Shown in pieces: positions 27,525 through 36,582 of a DNA stretch of 64,000 bases (its first letter is position 1; each line of letters begins with the position of its first letter). The notes under the pieces are model-generated. The model was not told where the DNA came from, searched no databases, and saw only the letters and a program-made list of their open reading frames with translations. The stretch lies in contig CAWAGV010000002.1 of NCBI GenBank assembly GCA_963781725.1, forward strand, positions 868,001 to 932,000. Reading direction: 5' to 3'. The position numbers and the translations under genes were made by a program. This DNA comes from BOG-931 sp963781725 (GTDB taxonomy: Bacteria > Pseudomonadota > Alphaproteobacteria > Rhizobiales > Xanthobacteraceae).

Positions 27525-28678
27525 ACGAAGTACTTTTCGATGATGCGCCGGTAAATCGCCGTGAGCTTGACGATGTCGGCAACCGGCGCGCACTCATCGA
27601 CGGCGTGCATGGTCTGGCCGACCAGCCCGAATTCCAGCACCGGGCAATAGTCCTTGATGAAGCGCGCGTCCGACGTGCCGCCTGTGGTGGAGAGCTTCGG
27701 CGTGCGCCCGGTGACTTCGGCAATCGCCGCCGCGGCGAGTTCGGTGAACGGGCCCGGCTTGGTGAGGAAGACGCCGGCGTTTGACGGCTCCCATTCGACA
27801 GCGAAGCGCACCCGGCCGGCCGCCGCGGTCTGCGCGCGCTGCTCGACCAGCGCTTTCAGCGACGCCTCGGTGTGGCAGTCGTTATAGCGGATGTTGAAGC
27901 GCGCCCGCGCTTCGCCGGGAATGAGATTGACGGTCTTGTTGCCGATGTCGATCGACGTGAACTCGAGATTCGACGGATCGAACTGGGCGCTGCCCCGGTC
28001 GAGCGGTTCCTGTATCGCCGCGATCAGTTTCACCAGCCCGCGCACCGGATTATCGGCCCGATCGGGATAAGCGACGTGGCCCTGCTTGCCGGTGATCACC
28101 AGCACGCCGTTGAGCGAGCCGCGCCGTCCGGCCTTGATGGTGTCGCCAAGAACCTGAACATTGCTCGGCTCGCCGAGCAGGCAATGATCGAATTTCTCGC
28201 CGCGATCCGCCGCCCACTTCAGAAGCTTGATGGTGCCGTTGACGGCAATGCTCTCCTCGTCGCCGGTGATCAGCAGCGAGATCGAACCTTTCTTCGGCTT
28301 GCCGCCATTGGCGGCGACGTAATCGAGCGCGGCGGCAACAAAGCAGGCGATGCCGCCCTTCATGTCGACTGCGCCGCGGCCATAGAGCACGTCGCCTGCC
28401 ACATCGCCGGAAAATGGCGGATGACTCCAGGTTTTCTCGTCGCCCGCCGGCACCACGTCGGTGTGGCCGGCAAACATCAGATTGGGCTGCGCGGTGCCGA
28501 TGCGCGCGTAGAGATTATCGATCGGCTCGGTGCCCGACTCGGTGAAGGTGGCGCGGTGCACGGTGAACCCCGCCTTCTCCAGCACACCTTGCAGATAGAC
28601 CAGCGCGCCGCCTTCGTCCGGCGTCACCGAACGGCAGCGCAACAAATCTCGGGCAATGGCGACGGGATCGGCGGTCAT
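27521..28678 (-). CDS. dapE: Succinyl-diaminopimelate desuccinylase
   Basis: A 385-residue M20-family zinc enzyme that releases LL-diaminopimelate for lysine and peptidoglycan synthesis. Metal and catalytic residues lie in MFAGHTDVVPAGD (near 68-80), YGRGAVDMKGG (near 96-106), TGDEESIAVNG (near 136-146) and VGQTMHAVDE near the C-terminus. The ATG at 28678 gives the normal N-terminus. It is convergent with truA, sharing 4 bases, and in the same direction as dapD upstream. Confidence 0.97.
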   Translation of the reverse strand: MTADPVAIARDLLRCRSVTPDEGGALVYLQGVLEKAGFTVHRATFTESGTEPIDNLYARIGTAQPNLMFAGHTDVVPAGDEKTWSHPPFSGDVAGDVLYGRGAVDMKGGIACFVAAALDYVAANGGKPKKGSISLLITGDEESIAVNGTIKLLKWAADRGEKFDHCLLGEPSNVQVLGDTIKAGRRGSLNGVLVITGKQGHVAYPDRADNPVRGLVKLIAAIQEPLDRGSAQFDPSNLEFTSIDIGNKTVNLIPGEARARFNIRYNDCHTEASLKALVEQRAQTAAAGRVRFAVEWEPSNAGVFLTKPGPFTELAAAAIAEVTGRTPKLSTTGGTSDARFIKDYCPVLEFGLVGQTMHAVDECAPVADIVKLTAIYRRIIEKYFV

Positions 28679-28700
28679 CGCGGCTAACCTATCCGCACCG

Positions 28701-29129
28701 TCAGGAGTTAGCGAGCGGGTCCGGGCCGTATTGGTTCGGCCCTGCAGTGCCTTTACGGAAACCGAGTTCGGCCAGAAGCGCAAGCCCGATGACGGTGAAA
28801 GGGAGCGCGATGGCGAGCGAGATCAGGCTGGGATGCTCGTCGGTGCCTGCCAGGCCGAGCACCATGAGCAGATCGAGCAACGCGCCGGCGGAAAAGAACG
28901 CGATCAGCACCCAGTTCGGCATATCGCGGTCATGCGCGCGTTTTATGGTCACGGCGAATTCCGGATAGGTGAAAGCCAGATCGACGATCGCGCTCAACCG
29001 GTCGCCCTGCAGCCGTTCGGCAACGGCGTGGCAGACCAGCTCGGCCGCGATCACGATGGCAAAGGCAATCCAGAATGTCTGGCGGCCGATGCGGCCATGG
29101 AAGCTGTTGAAGAGATAGAGCCAATCCAT
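28701..29129 (-). CDS. DUF805-family membrane protein
   Basis: A 142-residue protein starting MDWLYLFNSFHGRIGRQTFW, the typical DUF805 N-terminus with an aromatic motif followed by RIGRxxFW. About four membrane helices follow. The family function is unknown. It lies between dapE and dapD on the same strand, 22 and 23 bases from them, so it is probably cotranscribed with lysine-pathway genes without evident biochemical linkage. Confidence 0.85.
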   Translation of the reverse strand: MDWLYLFNSFHGRIGRQTFWIAFAIVIAAELVCHAVAERLQGDRLSAIVDLAFTYPEFAVTIKRAHDRDMPNWVLIAFFSAGALLDLLMVLGLAGTDEHPSLISLAIALPFTVIGLALLAELGFRKGTAGPNQYGPDPLANS

Positions 29130-29152
29130 TTTTTTTGTGAAGCTAAAACGCT

Positions 29153-29995
29153 CTAATCCCGCAGCAGTTCGTTGATGCTGGTCTTGGCGCGGGTCCGTTC
29201 GTCGACGCGCTTGACGATAACGGCACAGTAGAGATTAGGACCGGTTTCACCGTTCTTGCCCGGCTTTCCGGACGTGGTTCCGGGCACCACCACCGAATAG
29301 GCCGGCACCTCGCCGACGAACGTCTCGCCGGTTGCGCGATCGACGATCTTGGTGGAAGCGCCGATGAACACGCCCATCGACAGCACCGCGCCTTCCCGCA
29401 CGATCACGCCCTCGGCGACTTCGGAGCGCGCGCCGATGAAGCAGTTATCCTCGACGATCACCGGACCGGCTTGCAGCGGCTCCAGCACGCCGCCGATGCC
29501 GACGCCTCCGGAGATGTGACAGTTCTTGCCGATCTGCGCGCATGAGCCGACCGTGGACCAGGTATCGATCATCGTGCCCTGATCGACATAGGCGCCGAGA
29601 TTGACGAACGACGGCATCAGCACCACGCCCGGCGCGATATAGGCCGAGCGGCGGACCACGCAGCCCGGCACCGCGCGGAAACCGGCGGCGCGGAAATTCT
29701 TGTCGCCCCAGTTGTCGAACTTTGACGGCACCTTGTCCCACCACACCGCGTGGCCGGGACCACCGCCGATTTCGCTCATATCGTTCAGGCGGAACGACAG
29801 CAATACCGCCTTCTTCAGCCATTGATTGACCTGCCAGGCGCCGCTTGCGGTCTTTTCCGCGACGCGCACAGCGCCGCGATCGAGCAGATCAAGCGCCTGC
29901 TCGACGGCCTCGCGCACCGGCCCTTTGGTCGATGGGCCGATCGTCTCGCGCTGGTCGAATGCGGCGTCGATGGTCTTTGCAAGCTCGGCTGACAT
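29153..29995 (-). CDS. dapD: Tetrahydrodipicolinate N-succinyltransferase
   Basis: A 280-residue left-handed beta-helix enzyme that succinylates tetrahydrodipicolinate, two steps before DapE. Hexapeptide-repeat segments are visible, including VVRRSAYIAPGVVLMPSFVN and GTMIDTWSTVGSCAQIGKNC. GGGGAG lies 4 bases before the ATG at 29995. Together with dapE this window encodes two of the succinylase-branch enzymes. Confidence 0.97.
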   Translation of the reverse strand: MSAELAKTIDAAFDQRETIGPSTKGPVREAVEQALDLLDRGAVRVAEKTASGAWQVNQWLKKAVLLSFRLNDMSEIGGGPGHAVWWDKVPSKFDNWGDKNFRAAGFRAVPGCVVRRSAYIAPGVVLMPSFVNLGAYVDQGTMIDTWSTVGSCAQIGKNCHISGGVGIGGVLEPLQAGPVIVEDNCFIGARSEVAEGVIVREGAVLSMGVFIGASTKIVDRATGETFVGEVPAYSVVVPGTTSGKPGKNGETGPNLYCAVIVKRVDERTRAKTSINELLRD

Positions 29996-30128
29996 GGAAC
30001 TCCCCGTGCTGGGCGGGTTTGTCGGGGCGTGCCCCGGCGATGTCAAGGCGCTACCGGTTTCCGAAGGGCCGAACTGGAACCGATCTTGCATGGCCAGCCC
30101 CGGGGAAGGCTGATTTGAGAGTGATGCA

Positions 30129-30350
30129 ATGCTGACAATGGTGATTGGCGTACTGGCCGGCGTGTTCTACTGGCTAGGTATCTACAAGCTGGCATTCTGG
30201 ATTCTGGTCTACGTGATCGTTTACGGCGCGCTTGGCGCACTGCGCGGCGACAATCATACGCAGCCGCTTTATCGGGCCGGCTCCGGATTGACTATCGCCG
30301 TCCTCATCCCGGTCGCTTGGCATATCGGCGAACTTGCCGGCTACCTCTGA
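30129..30350 (+). CDS. Small membrane protein (73 residues)
   Basis: The sequence is almost wholly hydrophobic, with two segments near residues 3-38 (GVLAGVFYWLGIYKLAFWIL and the following VYVIVYGALGAL) and one near 52-70. A short polar loop RGDNHTQPLYRAG lies between them. It is probably an inner-membrane protein of unknown function. Its last 10 bases overlap the end of the convergent HAD gene. It is divergent from dapD. Confidence 0.65.
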   Translation: MLTMVIGVLAGVFYWLGIYKLAFWILVYVIVYGALGALRGDNHTQPLYRAGSGLTIAVLIPVAWHIGELAGYL

Positions 30351-31054
30351 GCCACTGCGGAGAGGAATCCGGCAAGATCGTCGGTGACGTGATCGACATG
30401 CGGCGCCTCGCGGCCGGCCAATTCCCAGTCTTCGCGCAGTACCACGCGCGCGCCTTCCGGCACAACCAGCACCGTGGTCATGCCGAGCGCATGCGGCACT
30501 TCCAGGTTGCGCGCGAGATCCTCGAACAGCGCCGACTTGTTCGGATCGACACCGTGACGGGCGAGGAAGCGCTCATAAACCTGCGGCCGCGGTTTTGGCT
30601 CAAGCTCCGCCGCCCTGATGTCGAATACGTCTTCGAAGTGGCGATTGATCTCGAGCCGTTTGAGCACGGCGTCGGCATGTTCGCGGGTGCCGTTGGTGAG
30701 AATGAGTTTGCGGCCGGATAGCTTTTCAATGGCCGCACCAAGCGCCGGATTTGGCGTCAACGGCGAGTGGTCGATCTGGTGCACCATTTCGAGGAACGCA
30801 TCCGGCTCCAGGCCGTGCTCCTCCATCAGGCCACGCATGGTGGTGCCGTAGCGCCGGTAGTAATCCTTCTGCAGCCGGAACGCGTCGTCGCGAGAAATTT
30901 TCAGGAAATCGACGATAAAGTCGCGGATGCGCTCGTCGACCTGGTGCCACAGATTGAGATGATGCGGATACAGCGTGTTGTCGAGATCGAACACCCAGGT
31001 GTCGACATGATTGAAGCCACGAATGGTGCGCGTCGTATCCGGCTGGCTGTTCAT
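30341..31054 (-). CDS. HAD-family pyrimidine 5'-nucleotidase-like phosphatase
   Basis: A 237-residue HAD hydrolase. Motif I is WVFDLDNTLYP (residues 20-30), motif II is LILTNGTREH (near 118-127), the Lys of motif III is in ELEPKPRPQVY and motif IV is ALFEDLARNLEVPHALGM. The DxDNTLY form matches the SDT1/pyrimidine 5'-nucleotidase group that dephosphorylates UMP/CMP. In related genomes, from memory, this gene lies close to argB and dapD; here accessory genes separate it from argB. Confidence 0.9.
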   Translation of the reverse strand: MNSQPDTTRTIRGFNHVDTWVFDLDNTLYPHHLNLWHQVDERIRDFIVDFLKISRDDAFRLQKDYYRRYGTTMRGLMEEHGLEPDAFLEMVHQIDHSPLTPNPALGAAIEKLSGRKLILTNGTREHADAVLKRLEINRHFEDVFDIRAAELEPKPRPQVYERFLARHGVDPNKSALFEDLARNLEVPHALGMTTVLVVPEGARVVLREDWELAGREAPHVDHVTDDLAGFLSAVAQR

Positions 31055-31183
31055 CTTTGGTTTCTTGGTCGTTTCTTGCCAGATAACCGCGCAATTGCCG
31101 CGGACTCGTTATTGCCACAGTTTCCAGCGACGAGGCTGCGATCTTAGCCGAATTGGACAGTCAGTCGGCGCGGGAGAATGGTT

Positions 31184-31291
31184 ATGCGCCGGCAGTTGCG
31201 AAAATCAATTCCATTCTTGCTTGCCATCATCGCCGGCACAATGGCCGCCGCCATTGTCGCGGCATTTGCCGTGATGGCTGCGCATCCGTGA
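31184..31291 (+). CDS. Possible 35-residue membrane miniprotein
   Basis: A short reading frame beginning MRRQLRKSIPFLLAIIAGTM, with a basic N-terminus and one membrane helix, ending VMAAHP. GGGAG lies 8 bases upstream of this ATG and 2 bases upstream of an alternative ATG at 31178. No gene occupies the opposite strand. The basic-then-hydrophobic pattern is typical of small single-pass proteins. The support is only compositional. Confidence 0.42.
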   Translation: MRRQLRKSIPFLLAIIAGTMAAAIVAAFAVMAAHP

Positions 31292-31316
31292 TTTCTTGCG
31301 TGATTTTCTGAAATTT

Positions 31317-31550
31317 CTAACCGGCTTCCCGCCACGCCGTCGCGGGAATCAGGCCTTTCAACGCACCGTCGTGCAGTGCCACCGGGTCGCGCTCGCCTTC
31401 CATGGCCAATTGCAACATCGAGCGCGCCAGTTCGTCGGGTTTCACCGTCGTATTGCCGACCGACTTGAGCGTGAGCCACGCCTCGTCGAACGCCGCTTCC
31501 AGCACCACCAGCGTCTGGGGGTCAAAAGAATTATTATGGAAGCCGCGCAT
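31317..31550 (-). CDS. Small conserved hypothetical protein (77 residues)
   Basis: A soluble, mostly helical protein containing LVVLEAAFDEAWLTLKSVGN and ARSMLQLAMEGERDP. This pattern is familiar from unnamed rhizobial proteins. Its ATG overlaps the stop of the upstream DUF1194 gene in TAATG, so translation is probably coupled. The function is unknown. Confidence 0.7.
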   Translation of the reverse strand: MRGFHNNSFDPQTLVVLEAAFDEAWLTLKSVGNTTVKPDELARSMLQLAMEGERDPVALHDGALKGLIPATAWREAG

Positions 31551-32410
31551 TAACCGCCCTCACCGCGGTATTGCCGATTATCGCGATACTGAGGGGTCGA
31601 CCTTGGGCGGAAAGTCAGCCGAGTTTGTGACGCCGCCGGAACTGTCGAATCACTTGTAATTGATCTTATCGCATCACTATCGCTGTCAGCGATCTCGGTG
31701 ATGAGCTTTTTCAGGACCGCATCGGCAAAAGTATCATAATTCTCGGCCGGAATCATAAAAGCACCCGGGCCGCCGATGACATTGTCATAATAGTAGCGGT
31801 CGAGCAGAGGCTCGATCGACAGGATCGGCAGCCCGTTGATGCCGACGCCATCCTTGACCGCCTCATCGCGGGCCTGCGTCACCGGACGCCCGATGTTGTT
31901 GGAACCGTCGCCGGAAATGTCGATGACGCGGCGCACCGCGCTGAACGGACTCTGCGCCAGCAACAAACGGGAGTAGTCGATCGCGCCGCTGATCGACGTG
32001 CCGCCGCCGAACAACAGCCGCGGCGCGGCTTCGACCGCGTTCGCGAACGCTTCCGCACTTTGCTCGTCGTTGATCAGCGTCCAATCGACCACGACGACGT
32101 GCATCCGCGGACCGGTCCACTGCATCATCGTGACCGCGATGGACTGGGTTTCCAGCGAACGGATCAGGTTGAGGATTTTCGGGCTGCGGAATGCGGCAGC
32201 GTAACCCTGCTTCTGCAATTCGAAGCGGCCGGCGCTGACACTGCCGGACGTGTCGACCGCCAGCACCAGATTGATCGCGACATCGGGCTTGGACTGCGGC
32301 GGGGCGCCGGTCTGCGCGAACGCCCGCGATCCGCACGCGATAACAACGATGAGCGCGCAGAGAGCAACGCGCCGAAGACAATGGAGAGACCTCATGCGGT
32401 GAGAAGCCAT
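31550..32410 (-). CDS. DUF1194-family secreted von Willebrand factor A protein
   Basis: A 286-residue protein. The signal peptide MASHRMRSLHCLRRVALCAL continues hydrophobic to about residue 30, with cleavage near AFAQTG. A vWA domain follows with the MIDAS motif LAVDTSGSVS and DISGDGSNN. The end of the domain, GGPGAFMIPAENYDTFADAV, is typical of DUF1194. The role is unknown; vWA domains usually bind protein partners through a metal ion. GGGAG 4 bases before the ATG at 32410 supports this start. Confidence 0.87.
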   Translation of the reverse strand: MASHRMRSLHCLRRVALCALIVVIACGSRAFAQTGAPPQSKPDVAINLVLAVDTSGSVSAGRFELQKQGYAAAFRSPKILNLIRSLETQSIAVTMMQWTGPRMHVVVVDWTLINDEQSAEAFANAVEAAPRLLFGGGTSISGAIDYSRLLLAQSPFSAVRRVIDISGDGSNNIGRPVTQARDEAVKDGVGINGLPILSIEPLLDRYYYDNVIGGPGAFMIPAENYDTFADAVLKKLITEIADSDSDAIRSITSDSTVPAASQTRLTFRPRSTPQYRDNRQYRGEGG

Positions 32411-32509
32411 GTCGCTCCCGGCAAAATAACCGCTACACTTCGCCTCGCGGGCAGTTCTAGCAAAATGACCCGGGTCGCGTGAGGCCCCCCGGACGACGAG
32501 AGGCACGAA

Positions 32510-33610
32510 ATGGTTGCGGCGATGAAAGCCGTTCGCCTGTTCGAGTTCGGCGGCGCGGACAAACTCGTCTACGGCGACTACCCGATGCCGGAGATCGGTC
32601 CCGGCGACGTGCTGGTGAAGGTGCTGGCGACCTCGGTGTCGCGCTGGGATATCAAGTACCGCACCGGTGAAGTGCACGAGTTCTTCGGCAAGGCGACCGG
32701 CCACCACGGCGGCATAACCGGCCGCCGCGCTTTTCCGATGCCGATGCAGCTGGGCCGCGACGCTGCCGGGATCGTCGAAGCCGTCGGCGCCAACGTCAGT
32801 ACGCTCAAGGCCGGCGACCATGTCATCGGCCTCGTCCATCCCGACAATCCGCAATCGACCGTCGCCATCCGCGGGCTCGGCAATCTTTCAACCGGGGTGG
32901 ATCTGCCCGGCCACACCATGTTCGGCGGCTATGCGCAATACGTGGCGCGGCCGGAGAATTTCTGGATCAGGACGCTGCCGTCGATCGATTTCGATCAGGC
33001 GGCCGCTGCGATGTGGGCCTGCGCGACCGCGCATCATGTGCTGATCGGCCGCTTGCGGGCGCGGATGAACGATTGCGTGCTGGTCACCGGCGCATCCGGC
33101 GGCATGGGGACGGCGACCATGCTGCTGGCGAAGCTTGCCGGCTGCACCGTGATTGCGACCACGCGTCATGCCGACAAAACATCCGGGCTGAAGAAACTCG
33201 GCGCCGACTTTGTTGTCGACAGCGGCAACGATCGGGCCCTGCAAGCCATTCGCGACGCCACCCGCGGCGAAGGCGTCGATGGCGCGGTCGAATATACCGG
33301 GGCGACAGAACTGATGCGGCTTTGCATCGACGCGCTGCGGCTTGGCGGCACGTTCTGCCCGGTCGGCGGTGAGATGAAGGAACTGCCGCTGCGGGTCGTC
33401 GATCTGGTCAGCAAGGAGATGAACGTGCTCGGCGTGCGCGCCTCGACGCGCAATGACCAGAGGATCGTCGCGGAGCTGTTGGAAAAAGGTGGAATCCGCA
33501 TGCCGATCCATGCGGTGCTGCCGCTGGCGAAAGCCGGCGAAGCCCACCGCATGCTGGAGCACGGCCGCGACCTGATCGGCCGGATCGTCCTGCACCCCTG
33601 GAGCGACTAA
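32510..33610 (+). CDS. Medium-chain dehydrogenase/reductase (quinone oxidoreductase-like)
   Basis: A 366-residue MDR protein. The N-terminal catalytic domain starts MKAVRLFEFGGADKL after four extra residues, and the cofactor domain has VLVTGASGGMGTATMLLAKL near residues 187-206. The cysteines that bind the structural zinc in classical alcohol dehydrogenases are absent, and the first catalytic ligand position reads SRWDIKYR. A zinc-independent NADPH reductase is therefore more likely. GAGAGG before the ATG supports the start. It is divergent from the DUF1194 gene. Confidence 0.85.
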   Translation: MVAAMKAVRLFEFGGADKLVYGDYPMPEIGPGDVLVKVLATSVSRWDIKYRTGEVHEFFGKATGHHGGITGRRAFPMPMQLGRDAAGIVEAVGANVSTLKAGDHVIGLVHPDNPQSTVAIRGLGNLSTGVDLPGHTMFGGYAQYVARPENFWIRTLPSIDFDQAAAAMWACATAHHVLIGRLRARMNDCVLVTGASGGMGTATMLLAKLAGCTVIATTRHADKTSGLKKLGADFVVDSGNDRALQAIRDATRGEGVDGAVEYTGATELMRLCIDALRLGGTFCPVGGEMKELPLRVVDLVSKEMNVLGVRASTRNDQRIVAELLEKGGIRMPIHAVLPLAKAGEAHRMLEHGRDLIGRIVLHPWSD

Positions 33611-33622
33611 CTTCCCAGGCGG

Positions 33623-34696
33623 TTACGTGCTCAGCCGCGGCACCAGGCGCATCGCGTTGCCGCTCGAGATCGCGTCGAGATCGGCGGCCGGAAGATTGAG
33701 CGCGCGAAGGCTGTTGATCTGGTCGAGCGGGAAATACGGATAGTCGGTGCCATAAGTGATCTGCGACACCGGCACGAGCTTCATCAGCGCCGCCATCGCC
33801 GCCGGATGCGTCGCATTCGCGGTGTCGTAATTCAGCTTGCGCAACTCGGCTTCGATGCCGTTTGGCGCAAAGCTGCCGGAGGTCGTGCCGCGCGCCTTCT
33901 GGTCGTAGAACGCCTCAATGCGCCCGGCGAGGAATGGAATGGTGCCGCCGGCGTGCGAGAACAGCCACTTGATGTCAGGCTGATTAACGAAGCTGCCGCT
34001 GAGCAGCAGGCTGACGACGGTGCGCGTCGTATCATGCGGCACTTCGATCACGGCCGGGAATGCGCCGACGCTCAGACGGCCGCAGCAGCTTGCCACCAGC
34101 GGGTGCACATAGACCACGGCCTTGCGGCGATTGAGCTCCTCAAGGATCGGCTTGTAGGCTGGGTCGCCGAGCCACTTGTCGCCGTAGTTGGTTTGCAGAT
34201 TGATGCCGTTGGCCTTGAGCGTGTCGAAGGCGTACTCGATTTCCTTCAGCGTCGTGTCGGTATCCATCATCGACAGCGGCGCAAACAGGGCATAGCGCGT
34301 CGGATGGTCGCGCACCATCTCGGCGGCAAAATCGCAGGATAGCCGCGCCATGTCGTGCGCCTTCTCGGCGCCGGCGTCGAACCATAAGCCCGGCGTTGAA
34401 GCCAGCGACAGAACGGCAGTGCTGATACCGTTCTTGTCCATCGCCTCGAGATCGTTCTCCTTGGTCCAGGCAAGCTGCACGCCGAAATGCGGAATCTTGC
34501 GCTGGTCCTCCCAGTCGGCCCAGGCCTTCTGATAGGTCGGCGGATAGAAATGGTGATGGGTGTCGATCAGCTTTTTGGCCGGCGCGTTCTGCGCGGACGC
34601 CTCTTTGCCCGGCAGCGCCGCCGCTGCGCCAAATGCCGCAGCACCCGCAAGAAATTGCCGCCGCGATCCGCAGCAGCCGCACGTCGACAGTCTCAT
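33623..34696 (-). CDS. Tat-exported amidohydrolase (ACMSD-type)
   Basis: A 357-residue protein. The N-terminal SRRQFLAGAAAFGAAAALPG is a twin-arginine signal, so the enzyme should be exported folded. The amidohydrolase-2 domain has the metal motif IDTHHHFYPPTY (near residues 44-55), a His in VVYVHPLVASC, WLFSHAGGTIPFL and YGTDYPYFPL. Relatives decarboxylate or hydrolyse carboxylic acids. A periplasmic location is unusual for this fold but recurs in Hyphomicrobiales. The substrate is unknown. Confidence 0.86.
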   Translation of the reverse strand: MRLSTCGCCGSRRQFLAGAAAFGAAAALPGKEASAQNAPAKKLIDTHHHFYPPTYQKAWADWEDQRKIPHFGVQLAWTKENDLEAMDKNGISTAVLSLASTPGLWFDAGAEKAHDMARLSCDFAAEMVRDHPTRYALFAPLSMMDTDTTLKEIEYAFDTLKANGINLQTNYGDKWLGDPAYKPILEELNRRKAVVYVHPLVASCCGRLSVGAFPAVIEVPHDTTRTVVSLLLSGSFVNQPDIKWLFSHAGGTIPFLAGRIEAFYDQKARGTTSGSFAPNGIEAELRKLNYDTANATHPAAMAALMKLVPVSQITYGTDYPYFPLDQINSLRALNLPAADLDAISSGNAMRLVPRLST

Positions 34697-34737
34697 GGCT
34701 ATCCTCCCGCCTTGTTATTGCGGGGGATACTACACCG

Positions 34738-35610
34738 TCATCGCCAGATCTGGAATGCGACGATTGCAGCCAGCATGATGGCCGCACCGAGCCCCTGCAG
34801 CGGGGTCAGCACTTCACCGAGCAGGATCGCGCTCAGTATCGTTGCGATAAGCGGCTCGAGATTCATGATCAGCGCGCTGCGAAACGGCCCGATGCGCACT
34901 GTCGAGACATAAAGCGCCAGGGTTGCAACCGCTGTGCACACGCTGACAATCGCGACGGCAAGCCATCCGTAGGCGGTTTGCGGTGGCTGCCAGTGCATGG
35001 TTGCAACTACGCCGATTGCGAACAATGCCGTCGATGACAGCAGCGAATACCATGTGGTCAGCCGCGGATCGGTTTTCTGCAGCTCGCTCCGCGCGATCAC
35101 AAGAAAGCCGGTCCGGCACAGCGCGGCGCCAATGGCGAAACTGACGCCGAGGATCGACAACTGATGCGGATAGGCGCCGATGGTAAGAGCCAGACCGAAG
35201 AACGCGACCAGCGCCGCGAGGATGCCGACCCAGCCAAGCCGTTCGATACCAAACATCGCACCGACAATTCCTGTCAGCAGCGGATAGATGAAGTAGGTCA
35301 GCACCCCGATCGGGACGGTGATCAGATCGATGGCCTTGAACAGGCCGTAGACGATGGCCGCAAACAGCACGCCGAGGATCAGCGCAGTACTGCGCGCTCG
35401 TGATGAAGCCGGAAGCGCCGCCGGCCCGACGCGCAGGTAGCAGAATAAAATGACAAGCCCGACCACGCCGCGAGTCAGCGCTAACGACAGCACGTCCATT
35501 CCCGAGGCGAAGGCCACCTTGGCGAAGGTATCGCCGATGCCAAACGAGGTCGCAGCAATGATGCCGGGGACCAGAGCGGTCAGCCGCTCGCGGGTATTGC
35601 CGGATTGCAT
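34738..35610 (-). CDS. EamA/DMT-family transporter
   Basis: A 290-residue protein with ten predicted helices arranged as two EamA repeats. The second repeat ends SALIMNLEPLIATILSAILL and GEVLTPLQGLGAAIMLAAIV, a typical EamA signature. It is a drug/metabolite-superfamily exporter of unknown substrate. It is 6 bases downstream of argB on the same strand, so it is probably cotranscribed with it. Confidence 0.9.
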   Translation of the reverse strand: MQSGNTRERLTALVPGIIAATSFGIGDTFAKVAFASGMDVLSLALTRGVVGLVILFCYLRVGPAALPASSRARSTALILGVLFAAIVYGLFKAIDLITVPIGVLTYFIYPLLTGIVGAMFGIERLGWVGILAALVAFFGLALTIGAYPHQLSILGVSFAIGAALCRTGFLVIARSELQKTDPRLTTWYSLLSSTALFAIGVVATMHWQPPQTAYGWLAVAIVSVCTAVATLALYVSTVRIGPFRSALIMNLEPLIATILSAILLGEVLTPLQGLGAAIMLAAIVAFQIWR

Positions 35611-35616
35611 TTCAGG

Positions 35617-36510
35617 TCAGCGATGGATCAGCGTGCCCGAGCCGAGCTCGGTGAACAGTTCGAGCAGCACCGCATGCGGCACCTTGCCGTCGAGGATGAC
35701 GACGCCCTCGACGCCCTGCTCCAGCGCGTAGATGCAGGTTTCCACTTTGGGGATCATGCCGCCGGAAATGGTGCCGTCGGCGATCAGCCGCCGCGCATCG
35801 TCGACCGACAGTTCCTTGATCAGCGTCTTCGACTTGTCGAGCACGCCGGGAACGTCAGTGAGCAGCAGGAAGCGCTTGGCATGCAGCGCGCCGGCGATGG
35901 CGCCGGCGAAGGTGTCGGCGTTGACATTGAACGTGCCGCCGTTTGCCGCGGCGGCCACCGGCGCCAGCACCGGGATGAGCTGGCGGCCGAGGATCTCGTT
36001 GAGAACGGTGGTGTCGACTTTCTCCGGCTCGCCGACAAAGCCGAGATCGAGAATCTTCTCGATGTGCGAATCCGGATCGACCACGGTGCGCGTCAACTTG
36101 CGGGCGACGACCATGTTGCCGTCCTTGCCGCAGAGGCCGACCGCCTTGCCGCCGGCCTCGTTGATGTGACCGACCATCTGCTTGTTGATCAGGCCGGCCA
36201 GCACCATCTCGACCACTTCAAGCGTCTTGGCGTCGGTGATACGCAGTCCCGCCGCGTACTGCGACTGCACGCCGAGTTTCTTGAGCATCGCCTCGATCTG
36301 CGGGCCGCCGCCGTGCACCACAACCGGATTGATCGCGGTCTGCTCCAAAAGCACGATGTCCTTGGCAAACTCGTGCGCCAGGTGCTCATCGCCCATGGCG
36401 TGGCCGCCGTATTTCACGACCACGATCTCCTCGTCGTAGCGCTGCATGTACGGCAGCGCCTCCGACAGGATGCGGGCCTGAATTTCAGGGCTGACGTGAT
36501 CTTGGCTCAT
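35617..36510 (-). CDS. argB: Acetylglutamate kinase
   Basis: A 297-residue amino-acid kinase that phosphorylates N-acetylglutamate in arginine synthesis. Motifs include IVVVKYGGHAMGD near the N-terminus, VVVHGGGPQIEAMLKKLG, NINADTFAGAIAGAL-type text (here NVNADTFAGAIAGALHAKR) and SGGMIPKVETC. The ATG at 36510 starts MSQDHVSPEIQARIL and is preferred to an upstream TTG. The upstream citrate synthase-like and engB genes lie on the same strand. Confidence 0.97.
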   Translation of the reverse strand: MSQDHVSPEIQARILSEALPYMQRYDEEIVVVKYGGHAMGDEHLAHEFAKDIVLLEQTAINPVVVHGGGPQIEAMLKKLGVQSQYAAGLRITDAKTLEVVEMVLAGLINKQMVGHINEAGGKAVGLCGKDGNMVVARKLTRTVVDPDSHIEKILDLGFVGEPEKVDTTVLNEILGRQLIPVLAPVAAAANGGTFNVNADTFAGAIAGALHAKRFLLLTDVPGVLDKSKTLIKELSVDDARRLIADGTISGGMIPKVETCIYALEQGVEGVVILDGKVPHAVLLELFTELGSGTLIHR

Positions 36511-36582
36511 GGGTTCAACGTTTCCGGCAGTTGGCAAACCTATCTAGCGGCGCACAGGTCCGGCGACAACTGACTCCGCCGT

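Noticed and set aside
32528..32540. TCGAGTTCG in the reductase gene, and TCGAATTCG near 59026 in the GST gene, as further insertion sites
   Set aside because: Both read in frame with the expected family residues (FEFGG and ESEFEA), so no base is extra there.
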